From the NCBI GenBank assembly GCA_040878005.1, contig JBBDMW010000061.1:1-52607 (forward strand): a stretch of 52,607 nucleotides of DNA, in the 5' to 3' direction. Under the pieces are notes generated by a model, which had not been told where the DNA came from, made no database searches, and saw only the letters and a list, made by a program, of their open reading frames with translations. Positions 1 through 8,429 of the stretch are shown piece after piece. Within the stretch, counting starts at the first letter, position 1. Each line of letters begins with the position of its first letter. A program made the position numbers and the translations under genes. Source of the DNA: JBBDMW01 sp040878005. Its GTDB lineage: Bacteria > Chloroflexota > Dehalococcoidia > Lucifugimonadales > Lucifugimonadaceae.

Positions 1-498
<498 letters not shown>

Positions 499-580
499 AC
501 ATTAAGGAATGGCTACCTGGTCTCGGAGATTACGGAATCCTGCTGCTCACGGCTTAACGCCGTGCGCAGCATTCACAACA

Positions 581-711
581 ACCAATCACGTTCGCGCAGT
601 GACTGCGCATATTTGAGCGTTGCGGGGTGGAGCAGTGGCAGCTCGTCGGGCTCATAACCCGAAGGTCGGCGGTTCGAATCCGCCCCCCGCGACCATTTAA
701 GCGTGATTGGT
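581..711 (+). repeat. Perfect inverted repeat enclosing tRNA-fMet in the rRNA spacer
   Basis: ACCAATCACG at 581-590 is exactly complementary to CGTGATTGGT at 702-711, and a T-G and a T-A pair extend it to 12 pairs (581-592 with 700-711). The tRNA at 621-695 lies inside. Two local hairpins precede it in the spacer: 542-570 (GCTGC/CACGGC arms with small bulges) and 594-608 (GCGCAG/CTGCGC). By analogy with rRNA processing stalks, the long-range stem is probably an RNase III-type substrate that frees the tRNA; that role is inferred. Confidence 0.7.
621..695 (+). tRNA. tRNA-fMet (anticodon CAT), CCA encoded
   Basis: A full cloverleaf can be drawn: acceptor TGCGGGG/CCCCGCG, D arm, anticodon loop CTCATAA, T loop TTCGAAT, and encoded CCA at 693-695. 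Two initiator marks are present: no Watson-Crick pair at 1-72 (T opposite G), and three consecutive G-C pairs at the foot of the anticodon stem (GGG/CCC). It lies between 23S and 5S rRNA, about 120 bases after the former and 65 before the latter, so it is probably cotranscribed with the rRNA operon. Confidence 0.96.
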
Positions 712-760
712 GCAGGCCGTATCGGCACAGAGCCGGGCGGACCGCAGGTTTATGTCATGT

Positions 761-881
761 CTCCTGGTGGTTGGAGCGTGGCGGACCCACCCGTTCCCAT
801 CCCGAACACGGAAGTGAAACGCCACAGCGCCTACGATACTGCACCTGCAAGGGTGTGGGAAAATAGGTCACTGCCAGGGGG
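761..881 (+). rRNA. rrf: 5S ribosomal RNA
   Basis: The ends pair (TCCTGGTGG with GCCAGGGG), and the conserved core CCGAACACGGAAGTGAAACG sits near 802-821 in the expected loop B/C position. Length is about 120 bases. It follows tRNA-fMet and is followed within a dozen bases by an intrinsic terminator, so it closes the rRNA operon. The ends are placed to within a couple of bases. Confidence 0.94.
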
Positions 882-891
882 CTTATTTCTT

Positions 892-920
892 AAGGGCCGG
901 TTCTGCCGGCCCTTTTTATT
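892..920 (+). terminator. Intrinsic terminator of the rRNA operon
   Basis: AAGGGCCGG (892-900) pairs with CCGGCCCTT (906-914) around a 5-base loop and runs into a T tract (913-917 and on). It directly follows 5S rRNA. Confidence 0.93.
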
Positions 921-1210
921 TTCTATTTCCAGCACTGCTGGGATGCACCGCATCTCGTGCCCGGGCGCCTGTACCGTGCAGGTCGAAGGCTGAACTGCCC
1001 TACCCTGCACAAGGGCAGGGTCCCTGGAACGCTGCGCAGGGTGACGTTCGCCGGTCGTGGAGGCTGCCTCTTATGGAGCCGGCATCCATGGCCGGTACGT
1101 GCAGTTACGGTGAAGACCCGTACTGGAACTGCGTAGCATCTACGAGGTCCGGACTGGCATCTTATTACGTGTAGTGGCCTGTAGGCGGCTGGATCTGGAT
1201 CGTGATTTCT
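921..1210. other. Non-coding spacer between the rRNA operon and rpsA
   Basis: No frame here has a credible start, ribosome binding site or recognisable product. A small hairpin is visible at 1002-1021 (ACCCTGC pairing with GCAGGGT around six bases). It lies upstream of the rpsA promoter, so it is not part of the rpsA leader. I see no riboswitch core. Confidence 0.5.
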
Positions 1211-1238
1211 TTGCACTCCAATTCGCTGGGCCTATAAT
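1211..1238 (+). promoter_or_regulatory. Promoter of rpsA-clpC (sigma-70 type)
   Basis: TTGCAC at 1211-1216 and a perfect TATAAT at 1233-1238 are separated by 16 bases. The -10 lies 41 bases before the rpsA start, leaving a short leader with the AAGGAAG ribosome binding site at 1268-1274. Confidence 0.75.
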
Positions 1239-1279
1239 GGAAGGGACTGAATTGGAAGCAAGTTCACAAGGAAGCCTTT

Positions 1280-2542
1280 TTGTCTTTGAACGCTGAAGCC
1301 ACATTGAACGAGGTCGACACCCAGGCCGCTGAGAGCGAAACGTCCGAAAGGGCGGCAGACTCCAACGGCCTGACGATGGCCGACCTGCTGGATGAATTCG
1401 TCCCCTCCAAGGCCCTGCGCCGCGGTGAGATCATCGACGGCAAGATCATGAGCAAGGGCTCCGATGGGCTCCTCGTGAACATCGGGTACAAGTCTGAAGG
1501 CATAGTCCCCAGCCGGGAGATGCGTTCGCTTGGACCCGAGGGCGTTGAGGAGCTTGGCGTGGGTGACGAGATCATCGCCTACGTCATCAACTCCGAAGGC
1601 TCCGAGGGATCGGCAATCCTGTCTATTGACCGCGCACGCGGTGAGCAGGGCTGGCGGATCCTTGAGAAGTCCATGGAGATCAATGAGACGGTCAAGGGCC
1701 GTATCACGGGGTCTAACCGTGGCGGCGCAGTGGTGGAAGCCGAAGGTGTGCAGGGCTTCATTCCGCTTTCTCAGCTTGTGGGACCAGCACGTGAACTGTA
1801 CGTGCCGGGCGGTGAGGCGCCGAAAGAAGGCTTTATCGGCATGGAGGTGGAGTTCAAGATCATTGAGCTCAACCGCCGCCGCAACCGGGCCATCTTCTCT
1901 GAGCGCGCAGCACTCCAGGCTTGGAAGCAGATTCAGAAAATGCGCCTGGTCCAGGAACTCCAGGAAGGCGAGATCCGCCGCGGCCGCGTCGCAGGCATCT
2001 CAAACTTCGGCGCATTCGTAGATTTGGGTGGAGCAGATGGCCTGATCCACATCTCCGAGCTCTCTTGGGAGCCGGTGAAATCACCTGAAGAGATAGTCAA
2101 AGTCGGCCAGGAACTGGACGTATTCGTCCTGAAGGTCGACAGGGAAAACCTCAAGATAGCCCTCAGTCTGCGTCGTCTGCAGCCTGAGCCTTGGGATGAG
2201 GTTGAGAACAAGTTCTCGGTCGGGCAGGTCGTCAAGGGCACGGTCACCAAGCTGGCCAACTTTGGCGCATTTGCACGCATAGACCGGGGCATTGAAGGGC
2301 TGATCCACATATCGGAGCTCAGCCACCAGGTAATAAAACATCCGCGTGACGTCGTGAGCGAAGGCGATGAGTTGGAGTTGCGGATCATCCGGATTGAGCC
2401 GGAGCGCCGGAGGCTGGGGCTCAGCTTGAAGCAGGCCCAGGACCCGGAAGAGCCAACAACAACTCCGCCGCCGTCCGATGACGGTGGCGGCAAGCCAGTA
2501 GACGACGACGATTTCGAGTCGATATTCGAAAACGCGCGGTAA
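1280..2542 (+). CDS. rpsA: 30S ribosomal protein S1, four S1 domains
   Basis: Binds mRNA on the small ribosomal subunit during initiation. Four S1 (OB-fold) repeats are visible at roughly residues 48-117, 135-208, 229-298 and 314-385; repeats 3 and 4 carry the typical SNFGAFVDLGGADGLIHISE-type core. The tail from about 386 is acidic and proline-rich. At 420 residues it matches the shorter four-domain S1 of Gram-positives and Chloroflexota rather than the six-domain E. coli form. The start is TTG at 1280, five bases after AAGGAAG; no better start exists. clpC follows after 31 bases, so the two are probably cotranscribed from the TATAAT promoter at 1233. Confidence 0.93.
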   Translation: MSLNAEATLNEVDTQAAESETSERAADSNGLTMADLLDEFVPSKALRRGEIIDGKIMSKGSDGLLVNIGYKSEGIVPSREMRSLGPEGVEELGVGDEIIAYVINSEGSEGSAILSIDRARGEQGWRILEKSMEINETVKGRITGSNRGGAVVEAEGVQGFIPLSQLVGPARELYVPGGEAPKEGFIGMEVEFKIIELNRRRNRAIFSERAALQAWKQIQKMRLVQELQEGEIRRGRVAGISNFGAFVDLGGADGLIHISELSWEPVKSPEEIVKVGQELDVFVLKVDRENLKIALSLRRLQPEPWDEVENKFSVGQVVKGTVTKLANFGAFARIDRGIEGLIHISELSHQVIKHPRDVVSEGDELELRIIRIEPERRRLGLSLKQAQDPEEPTTTPPPSDDGGGKPVDDDDFESIFENAR

Positions 2543-2573
2543 GCACCCTGGGACAGCCAGGGGGAGGCGCCAG

Positions 2574-5054
2574 ATGCCGAGCAGGTTCGAAAAGTTCTCG
2601 GAAAGAGCGCGCCGAGTCCTGTCCCTAGCGCAGGAAGAAGCGCAACGCTTCAACCACAATTACATAGGGACGGAGCACATCCTCCTCGGACTCGTACGCG
2701 AGTCTGAGGGAGTTGCCGCAAAGGTTCTCTCGAACCTCAATGTGGAACTCGTGAAGGTGCGTTCTGCAGTTGAATTCATCATTGGCCGCGGCGAGCGGCC
2801 CACCCCCGGCGAGATTGGGTTGACGCCGAGGGCGAAAAAGGTGATTGAGCTGGCCGTTGATGAAGCGCGCCGCCTCAACCACCAGTACATTGGCACGGAG
2901 CACCTGCTCATCGGCCTCATGCGTGAGGGCGAGGGCGTGGCCGCTGGTGTGCTGGAGAGTCTCGGCGTTAGCCTGGACAAGGTGCGGGGTGAGACAAACC
3001 GCATCCTCAGCCAGACGGCCAGCCAGTCCAGCTCACAGGCCAGGCAGTCAACCCGCACGCCCACACTCGACGAGTTGGGCACTGACCTGACTAAGCTGGC
3101 CAGGGAAGGGAAGCTTGACCCCGTCGTCGGCCGTGACACCGAGCTTGAGCGCGTGGTCCAGATCCTGAGCCGCCGCACCAAGAACAACCCTGTGCTTATC
3201 GGAGAGCCCGGCGTGGGCAAGACGGCCATCGTTGAGAAGCTGGCGGCGCTTGTGGTGGACGGCGATGTGCCGGGAACTCTCACAAACAAGCGCGTTGTCA
3301 CGCTGGATATGGGCGCGCTGGTTGCCGGCACGAAGTACCGCGGAGAGTTTGAGGAGCGCCTGAAGAAGGTGATCAACGAACTCAAGAGCGCGGGCAACTG
3401 CGTGCTGTTCATTGATGAAATGCACACAATGGTTGGCGCAGGCGCCGCAGAAGGTGCCGTTGACGCCGCCAACATACTGAAGCCGTCGCTGGCACGTGGA
3501 GAGCTCCAGGTGATCGGCGCCACCACGTCTGACGATTACCGTAAGTACGTGGAACGTGACCCTGCGCTGGAGCGAAGGTTCCAGCCGGTCTACGTGGACC
3601 CGCCGGATGTCGATCACACCGTGGAGATCCTCCGCGGCATCAAGAAACGCTACGAAGAGCACCACGGCCTCGCGATCAACGAGGAGGCCCTGGAGACAGC
3701 AGCGCAGTTGGCCGAGCGGTACATCGCCGACAGGTACATGCCGGACAAGGCAATTGACCTGATTGACGAGGCTGCATCGCGCGTGCGCATTCGCAACAGC
3801 ATGGTGCCAAGGCCGCTCCGGGATGCCCAGAAGGACCTGGAGGAGATCCGCAAGGACAAGGACTCAGCGATCTCATCCCAGAAGTACGAGAGCGCAGCGG
3901 AGCTTCGCGACAAGGAGCTCAAACAGGTAACTGTTGTTGAGAAGCTTGAGCGCGAGTGGAAGGATCAGAACCCGCAGAACTCCACGCAGGTCACGGCTGA
4001 GGACATTGCCCAGGTCGTGAGCATGTGGACGCGGATACCGGTGACGCGGCTGGACACTGAGGAGAGCGAGCGTCTGCTTCATATGGAAGACAGCCTGCAT
4101 TCGCAGGTGGTCGGACAGGATGAGGCAATCACCGCCATCTCCAAGGCTGTGCGGCGTGCCCGGGCAGGGTTCAAGAACCCGACTCGCCCGATCGGCGTGT
4201 TCATGTTCCTTGGCCCGACGGGTGTCGGTAAGACTCACGTGGTCAAGAAACTGGCCGAGTTCCTGTTTGGCAGTGAAGACGCCATGATCCGGCTGGACAT
4301 GTCGGAATTCATGGAACGCCACTCAGTGGCACGGCTAGTCGGTGCACCTCCGGGCTACATTGGCTTTGATGATGGTGGGCAGTTGACAGAGGCAGTGCGA
4401 CGCAAGTCGTACTCAGCCATCTTGCTGGATGAGATTGAGAAGGCTCACCCGGACGTGTTCAACACGTTGCTGCAGATCTTTGACGACGGTCACCTGACCG
4501 ACGCGAAGGGCCGCAGGGTGGACTTCAAGAACACGATTATCATCATGACCAGCAACCTGGGCTCTGACCTGATCCGCAGCGACAACTACATGGGGTTCGC
4601 TGTGGGTTCCCAGGCCCAGACAACTGAGCGTGACTACGACCGGATGCAGAGCAAGGTCATGGACGAGGTCAAGCGCTTCTTCCGGCCGGAGTTCCTGAAC
4701 CGGTTGGATGGCACGGTGGTCTTCCACTCCCTGTCCAGGGAGCACATCATGAACATCGTAGACATGATGTTGAAAGACCTCCAGATGCAGGTCTTGGAGA
4801 AGGGCCTCATCCTGGAAGTCACGGACGGCTCCAGGGACTGGCTTGTTGAGAACGGATTCGATCCCAAGATGGGCGCCCGGCCGCTTCGCCGGATTATCCA
4901 GGATAAGATCGAGGACGAGCTTTCCGAGCAGCTCCTTAAGGGGAACTTCTCAGCGGGCGACGTGGTGGAGGTCGACATCAACAAGGATGGTGAAGTCTCC
5001 ATCAAGGTGCCAAAGCATTCAGACAAGGCACTGCCCGCCGGGCAAGACCGATAG
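2574..5054 (+). CDS. clpC: ATP-dependent Clp protease ATP-binding subunit ClpC
   Basis: AAA+ unfoldase that feeds proteins to ClpP. Domain order over 826 residues: two Clp_N repeats (about 1-145, each with YIGTEH.L.GL), first ATPase with Walker A GEPGVGKT at 210-217 and Walker B VLFIDE near 277, UVR-type middle segment around 436-448 (YESAAELRDKE), second ATPase with Walker A GPTGVGKT at 547-554 and pore loop GYIGFDD near 594, then the ClpB-D2-small domain. The UVR segment and length mark ClpC rather than ClpB or ClpA. The ATG at 2574 has GGGGGAGG seven bases upstream. The ctsR-mcsA-mcsB genes that precede clpC in Firmicutes are absent; rpsA precedes it instead. A strong terminator follows. 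Confidence 0.97.
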   Translation: MPSRFEKFSERARRVLSLAQEEAQRFNHNYIGTEHILLGLVRESEGVAAKVLSNLNVELVKVRSAVEFIIGRGERPTPGEIGLTPRAKKVIELAVDEARRLNHQYIGTEHLLIGLMREGEGVAAGVLESLGVSLDKVRGETNRILSQTASQSSSQARQSTRTPTLDELGTDLTKLAREGKLDPVVGRDTELERVVQILSRRTKNNPVLIGEPGVGKTAIVEKLAALVVDGDVPGTLTNKRVVTLDMGALVAGTKYRGEFEERLKKVINELKSAGNCVLFIDEMHTMVGAGAAEGAVDAANILKPSLARGELQVIGATTSDDYRKYVERDPALERRFQPVYVDPPDVDHTVEILRGIKKRYEEHHGLAINEEALETAAQLAERYIADRYMPDKAIDLIDEAASRVRIRNSMVPRPLRDAQKDLEEIRKDKDSAISSQKYESAAELRDKELKQVTVVEKLEREWKDQNPQNSTQVTAEDIAQVVSMWTRIPVTRLDTEESERLLHMEDSLHSQVVGQDEAITAISKAVRRARAGFKNPTRPIGVFMFLGPTGVGKTHVVKKLAEFLFGSEDAMIRLDMSEFMERHSVARLVGAPPGYIGFDDGGQLTEAVRRKSYSAILLDEIEKAHPDVFNTLLQIFDDGHLTDAKGRRVDFKNTIIIMTSNLGSDLIRSDNYMGFAVGSQAQTTERDYDRMQSKVMDEVKRFFRPEFLNRLDGTVVFHSLSREHIMNIVDMMLKDLQMQVLEKGLILEVTDGSRDWLVENGFDPKMGARPLRRIIQDKIEDELSEQLLKGNFSAGDVVEVDINKDGEVSIKVPKHSDKALPAGQDR

Positions 5055-5077
5055 CCCGTCGACTACTTGAATTACAA

Positions 5078-5114
5078 ACGGGGGCGCCTCCCAGAGGCGC
5101 CCCCGTTTTTGTTT
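5078..5114 (+). terminator. Intrinsic terminator of rpsA-clpC
   Basis: A perfect 13-bp stem (ACGGGGGCGCCTC at 5078-5090 with its complement at 5094-5106) around a CCA loop is followed by TTTTTGTTT. It lies 24 bases after the clpC stop. Confidence 0.97.
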
Positions 5115-5285
5115 ACGGCATTTTGATTTTGGCCCGGCTTCCGTCGGCTGCGCGGAATCTGCTCCAAATCACCTGTAGCCGTAACTGTACCCTAATGGAA
5201 CAACCGCTAAACTTGCATCGCCAGTCACCTGACCCCTCTGTTGTCTGGCAGTTAAAGCGCCGCCCGCACCCTCAACTACACGCAA

Positions 5286-5963
5286 ATGTGGAAAAGGTGC
5301 GCGTTGATCAAGAAGGCATACTTTGGCCGTCGGCGAATAGCTAAGATGGCTGTCATCGCCATCATGGCAACCACTTTTGGCTGCACGGAATCTGAGGGTG
5401 GGGCGCCAGCCCCTACGCCGTCCCCGACCCAGGGCGTCGGATCAGCCACCGGTACCACCCTGCCTGATGGCACAGGCACCAGCGAAGCAACGTTGCCACC
5501 GTCACCGGAAACCCCAAACGCTGCCCTGAGCCCTACGGTTCCGCCGATTGGAACCACGACGCCCCTGGCAGCGATGTCGCCAACGCCCGTAACTACGGAG
5601 GCAGTCGCAACTACGTCGCCAATCGCAACAGGCCAGGCGCCAATTCCTGGAGAAACGCCTCCTCCCGGTTCCGCCTATGGGTCTGAAGTTTACGTTCAGC
5701 CAACCGCTATGCAGGTGGGAGAACCGGGGCTCCTGGTTGTCTCCTGGGATGGCTTTGACGGCGAGCGCGAGCTTACAGCATATCCAGACTGGGGTGACGG
5801 CATCCCGGGCGTGGTGCAGGAGCTTGGAGCGATGCCTTCGGGTGAGGCGGAACTCACTCACACCTATAACGGGGCGGGAGACCACGTTGTGGTGGTTGAG
5901 GTGTGCTACGCAGACACCAGCGAATGCGTGACTGGAGTCTCCGTAGTTACCGTGGCCGGCTAA
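5286..5963 (+). CDS. Putative lipoprotein with a PKD-like C-terminal domain
   Basis: I do not recognise a specific function. The 225-residue product has a basic N terminus (RRR near 15-17), a hydrophobic run and a cysteine at 33 (TTFGC) that could be a lipobox, although position -3 is T rather than the usual L. A Thr/Pro/Ala-rich linker (about 38-135) follows, typical of exported proteins. The last 90 residues look like a PKD-type beta-sandwich: DWGDG near 165 and HTYNGAGDHVVVVEV near 188. It has its own short transcription unit between the clpC terminator and radA. The ATG at 5286 has no good ribosome binding site; a TTG at 5304 is an alternative start in frame. Confidence 0.65.
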   Translation: MWKRCALIKKAYFGRRRIAKMAVIAIMATTFGCTESEGGAPAPTPSPTQGVGSATGTTLPDGTGTSEATLPPSPETPNAALSPTVPPIGTTTPLAAMSPTPVTTEAVATTSPIATGQAPIPGETPPPGSAYGSEVYVQPTAMQVGEPGLLVVSWDGFDGERELTAYPDWGDGIPGVVQELGAMPSGEAELTHTYNGAGDHVVVVEVCYADTSECVTGVSVVTVAG

Positions 5964-6020
5964 CCCGGAGCTCGTCCCCCCGGAAAGCATGAACGTATGA
6001 AGAATCGGCCGCTGCCGCGC

Positions 6021-6049
6021 TTGCCATCGGCTGCCGGGACAGTTATTCT
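6021..6049 (+). promoter_or_regulatory. Probable promoter of radA-larE-larC
   Basis: TTGCCA at 6021-6026 (five of six consensus bases) and TATTCT at 6044-6049 are spaced by 17 bases, about 37 bases ahead of the radA start region. An overlapping TATAGA is also possible as the -10. Confidence 0.5.
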
Positions 6050-6085
6050 ATATAGAACGTTTGTGTTAATCATTCAGGTTTGGAT

Positions 6086-7507
6086 GTGGCAATGCCCAGG
6101 GCAACAGAGAGGACAACCTATACCTGCCGGGAGTGTGGCCATTCCACCGCGAGGTGGGAGGGTCGCTGCAGTCGATGTGGACAGTGGAACTCGCTGGATG
6201 AGGCTGCGCCGGTCAACGTAGCTTCGGGAGGGGCGACGCGAAACTGGCGGCAACGGCGGCAGTCCCCTGGCGCCGACGCGGTAGAACTGCCTGACCTTCC
6301 AGCCAGCACCACACCGCGTCTGCAGACAGGCATGGGAGAGGTTGACCGGGTATTTGGCGGCGGCCTTGTGCCCGGGTCTACGGCTCTCATCGCAGGCGAC
6401 CCGGGTGTTGGCAAGTCGACGCTCCTCTTGCAGGTCGCTGCAGCGCTCGCAGGCCGCCATGGCCCGGTTATCTATGCGACTGGCGAAGAATCACTGGAAC
6501 AGGTCCGCATGCGGGCGGAACGGCTTGGCATACGGGGCGACGGCGTCTACATGGTGGCCACCGGCGAGGTATCCGATGTCGCAGCCCATATCGCACACCT
6601 CAAGCCCTCGATGGTCGTCGTCGATTCTATCCAGACAGCCACTCATGCGGACTCTGACAGTGGCGCCGGAACCGTGACCCAGATTAGGGAATGTGCCGCA
6701 ATCCTGGCTGCTCACGCCCGCGCGCACGAATCGTCTCTACTCCTGGCGGGTCATGTAACCAAGGAAGGGAACATTGCCGGGCCACGGGTGCTTGAGCATG
6801 CCGTAGACGTGGTTATGCAGATGGAGGGTGAAACCGGCGGCACACTCCGGCTGCTGCATGGAATCAAAAACCGCTTCGGCCCTACAGACGAAGTGGGCGT
6901 CTTTGAGATGAGGGGCGACGGTTTGGCTGAAGTGGCTGATCCATCGCAGTGCTTCCTGGCGCAGCGCCAGGCCTCGTCACCTGGATCAGCAGTCGCCACC
7001 GTCATGGAAGGCACACGCCCAATCACCGTGGAAATTCAGGCGCTGGTAACGCCGTCAGTCCTGCCCTCGCCGCGGCGGGTTGCAACCGGTGTGGACATGG
7101 CGCGGCTTCACCTCATCGTCGCTGTGCTCTCCAAGCGGCTCAGGCTGCCGGTGGCAGCGCAGGACCTGGTGGTCAACGTTGCAGGCGGCCTGCGTGTCCG
7201 GGAGCCGGCTGCGGACCTTGCGATTGCGCTTGCGATCATCTCAAGTTTCTTTGACCGGCCCATGGAACCGGGAATGGCCGCATCCGGTGAGATTGGCCTT
7301 GGTGGTGAGTTGCGGGGGGTGCCGCACGCTGGCCGGCGGGTGGCTGAGGCGGCAAGGCTGGGGTTCAATGCTTGCCTCATACCGAGTTCAGCCGCAGACT
7401 TGGATGGAGGCGTACGGATCGTACGGCCCGTGAGTACGGTGGCAGACGCCGTGAAACAGGCTGTTCCCGGTGCGTTCGATATCCGGGACCGCGACAGTGG
7501 AGAATGA
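6086..7507 (+). CDS. radA: DNA repair protein RadA
   Basis: RecA-like ATPase that helps process recombination intermediates. Visible parts, numbered from the upstream TTG at 6080: a four-cysteine zinc finger (C16, C19, C30, C33), Walker A GDPGVGKS at 106-113, the RadA-specific KNRFG motif at 263-267, and a Lon-protease-like C-terminal domain. Length about 473 is normal. Starts are ambiguous: TTG 6080, GTG 6086 and ATG 6092 are all in frame; GTG 6086 is preferred because AGG lies seven bases upstream. The stop overlaps the ribosome binding site of larE, so the two are translationally linked. clpC and radA are also neighbours in Firmicutes. Confidence 0.95.
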   Translation: MAMPRATERTTYTCRECGHSTARWEGRCSRCGQWNSLDEAAPVNVASGGATRNWRQRRQSPGADAVELPDLPASTTPRLQTGMGEVDRVFGGGLVPGSTALIAGDPGVGKSTLLLQVAAALAGRHGPVIYATGEESLEQVRMRAERLGIRGDGVYMVATGEVSDVAAHIAHLKPSMVVVDSIQTATHADSDSGAGTVTQIRECAAILAAHARAHESSLLLAGHVTKEGNIAGPRVLEHAVDVVMQMEGETGGTLRLLHGIKNRFGPTDEVGVFEMRGDGLAEVADPSQCFLAQRQASSPGSAVATVMEGTRPITVEIQALVTPSVLPSPRRVATGVDMARLHLIVAVLSKRLRLPVAAQDLVVNVAGGLRVREPAADLAIALAIISSFFDRPMEPGMAASGEIGLGGELRGVPHAGRRVAEAARLGFNACLIPSSAADLDGGVRIVRPVSTVADAVKQAVPGAFDIRDRDSGE

Positions 7508-7508
7508 T

Positions 7509-8429
7509 GTGGCACAAGTGAATCCGGCAGCGGTGACAAACGCAGAGCCTGGTTACCCGCAAGGCCGCGGTGGCCCGGAGCCTGAGTCACTGGAGGTCAA
7601 GCAGGACCGCCTGCGGAACATCCTGGGCGAGTACGGCTCAGTGATAGTGGCCTATTCGGGCGGCGTCGATTCCGCGTTCCTGGCCGCCGTGGCCCATGAC
7701 GCGCTCGGCGACCGTGCACTGGCGGTGACTGCTCATTCGCCCAGCCTGGCGCCGGAGGAACTGCAAGGGGCAATTGACCTTGCCGCACGGTTTGGTTGGC
7801 ATCACAGGGTGCTCCAGACCCAGGAGATGTCTGATCCTCGCTACGTGGAGAACAACTCTCGCCGGTGCTACTTCTGCAAGAATGAGTTGTACACGCGCCT
7901 GACTGAACTGGCGCGTGTTGATGGCTTCAATGCCGTGGCCAATGGGGCGAATGTGGATGACCTGGGTGACTACCGCCCCGGAATGGATGCCGCACGGCAG
8001 TACGGAGTGCATACACCGCTCGTGGATGCCGGACTAACCAAACAGGACATTCGCCAACTGTCGCAAGTCATGGGCCTGCCTACATGGGACAAGCCCGCCC
8101 AGCCGTGCCTCTCATCACGCATACCGTATGGCACACCGGTCTCCATAGAAGCGTTGGAAATGATCGGTAAGGCAGAAGCGGCGCTGAGAGACGCCGGGTT
8201 CCGGGAAGTCCGGGTGCGGCATCATGACAAGCTTGCTCGCATCGAGGTCCCTGCGGATGAGATATCCCGCTTCTCGGACCCAGACCTGAGATCGGAAATA
8301 ACCCGGCGAGTGCATGAGGCAGGCTACAGTCACATCACCCTGGACCTGGCAGGATTCAGATCCGGCAGTCTGAACGATGCCCTGCCAGACTCCGCCAAGC
8401 GCGCCGGTCGGGATAAGCACAGTGGTTAG
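7509..8429 (+). CDS. larE: LarE, ATP-dependent sulfur transferase of nickel-pincer cofactor synthesis
   Basis: Adenylates the carboxylates of pyridinium-3,5-biscarboxylic acid mononucleotide and inserts sulfur, making the thiocarboxylate ligand of the nickel-pincer cofactor. The PP-loop SGGVDS is at residues 50-55. Three cysteines, C120 and C123 (CYFC) and C200 (PCLSSR), match the LarE type that binds a [4Fe-4S] cluster, as in Thermotoga maritima, rather than the single-cysteine sacrificial type of Lactiplantibacillus; this assignment rests on motif recall. The GTG at 7509 is favoured: GGAG lies six bases upstream and it starts two bases after the radA stop. A longer frame from 7470 would overlap radA. 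larC overlaps the end by 8 bases. Confidence 0.9.
   Translation: MAQVNPAAVTNAEPGYPQGRGGPEPESLEVKQDRLRNILGEYGSVIVAYSGGVDSAFLAAVAHDALGDRALAVTAHSPSLAPEELQGAIDLAARFGWHHRVLQTQEMSDPRYVENNSRRCYFCKNELYTRLTELARVDGFNAVANGANVDDLGDYRPGMDAARQYGVHTPLVDAGLTKQDIRQLSQVMGLPTWDKPAQPCLSSRIPYGTPVSIEALEMIGKAEAALRDAGFREVRVRHHDKLARIEVPADEISRFSDPDLRSEITRRVHEAGYSHITLDLAGFRSGSLNDALPDSAKRAGRDKHSG

Noticed and set aside
1002..1110. T-box-like strings (GCAGGGTGACG and nearby hairpins)
   Set aside because: The T-box sequence, specifier loop and terminator are absent, and the rpsA promoter lies downstream of it.
923..1216. Minus-strand 97-codon frame between 5S rRNA and rpsA
   Set aside because: No ribosome binding site and no resemblance to a protein family; it ends over the rpsA promoter.
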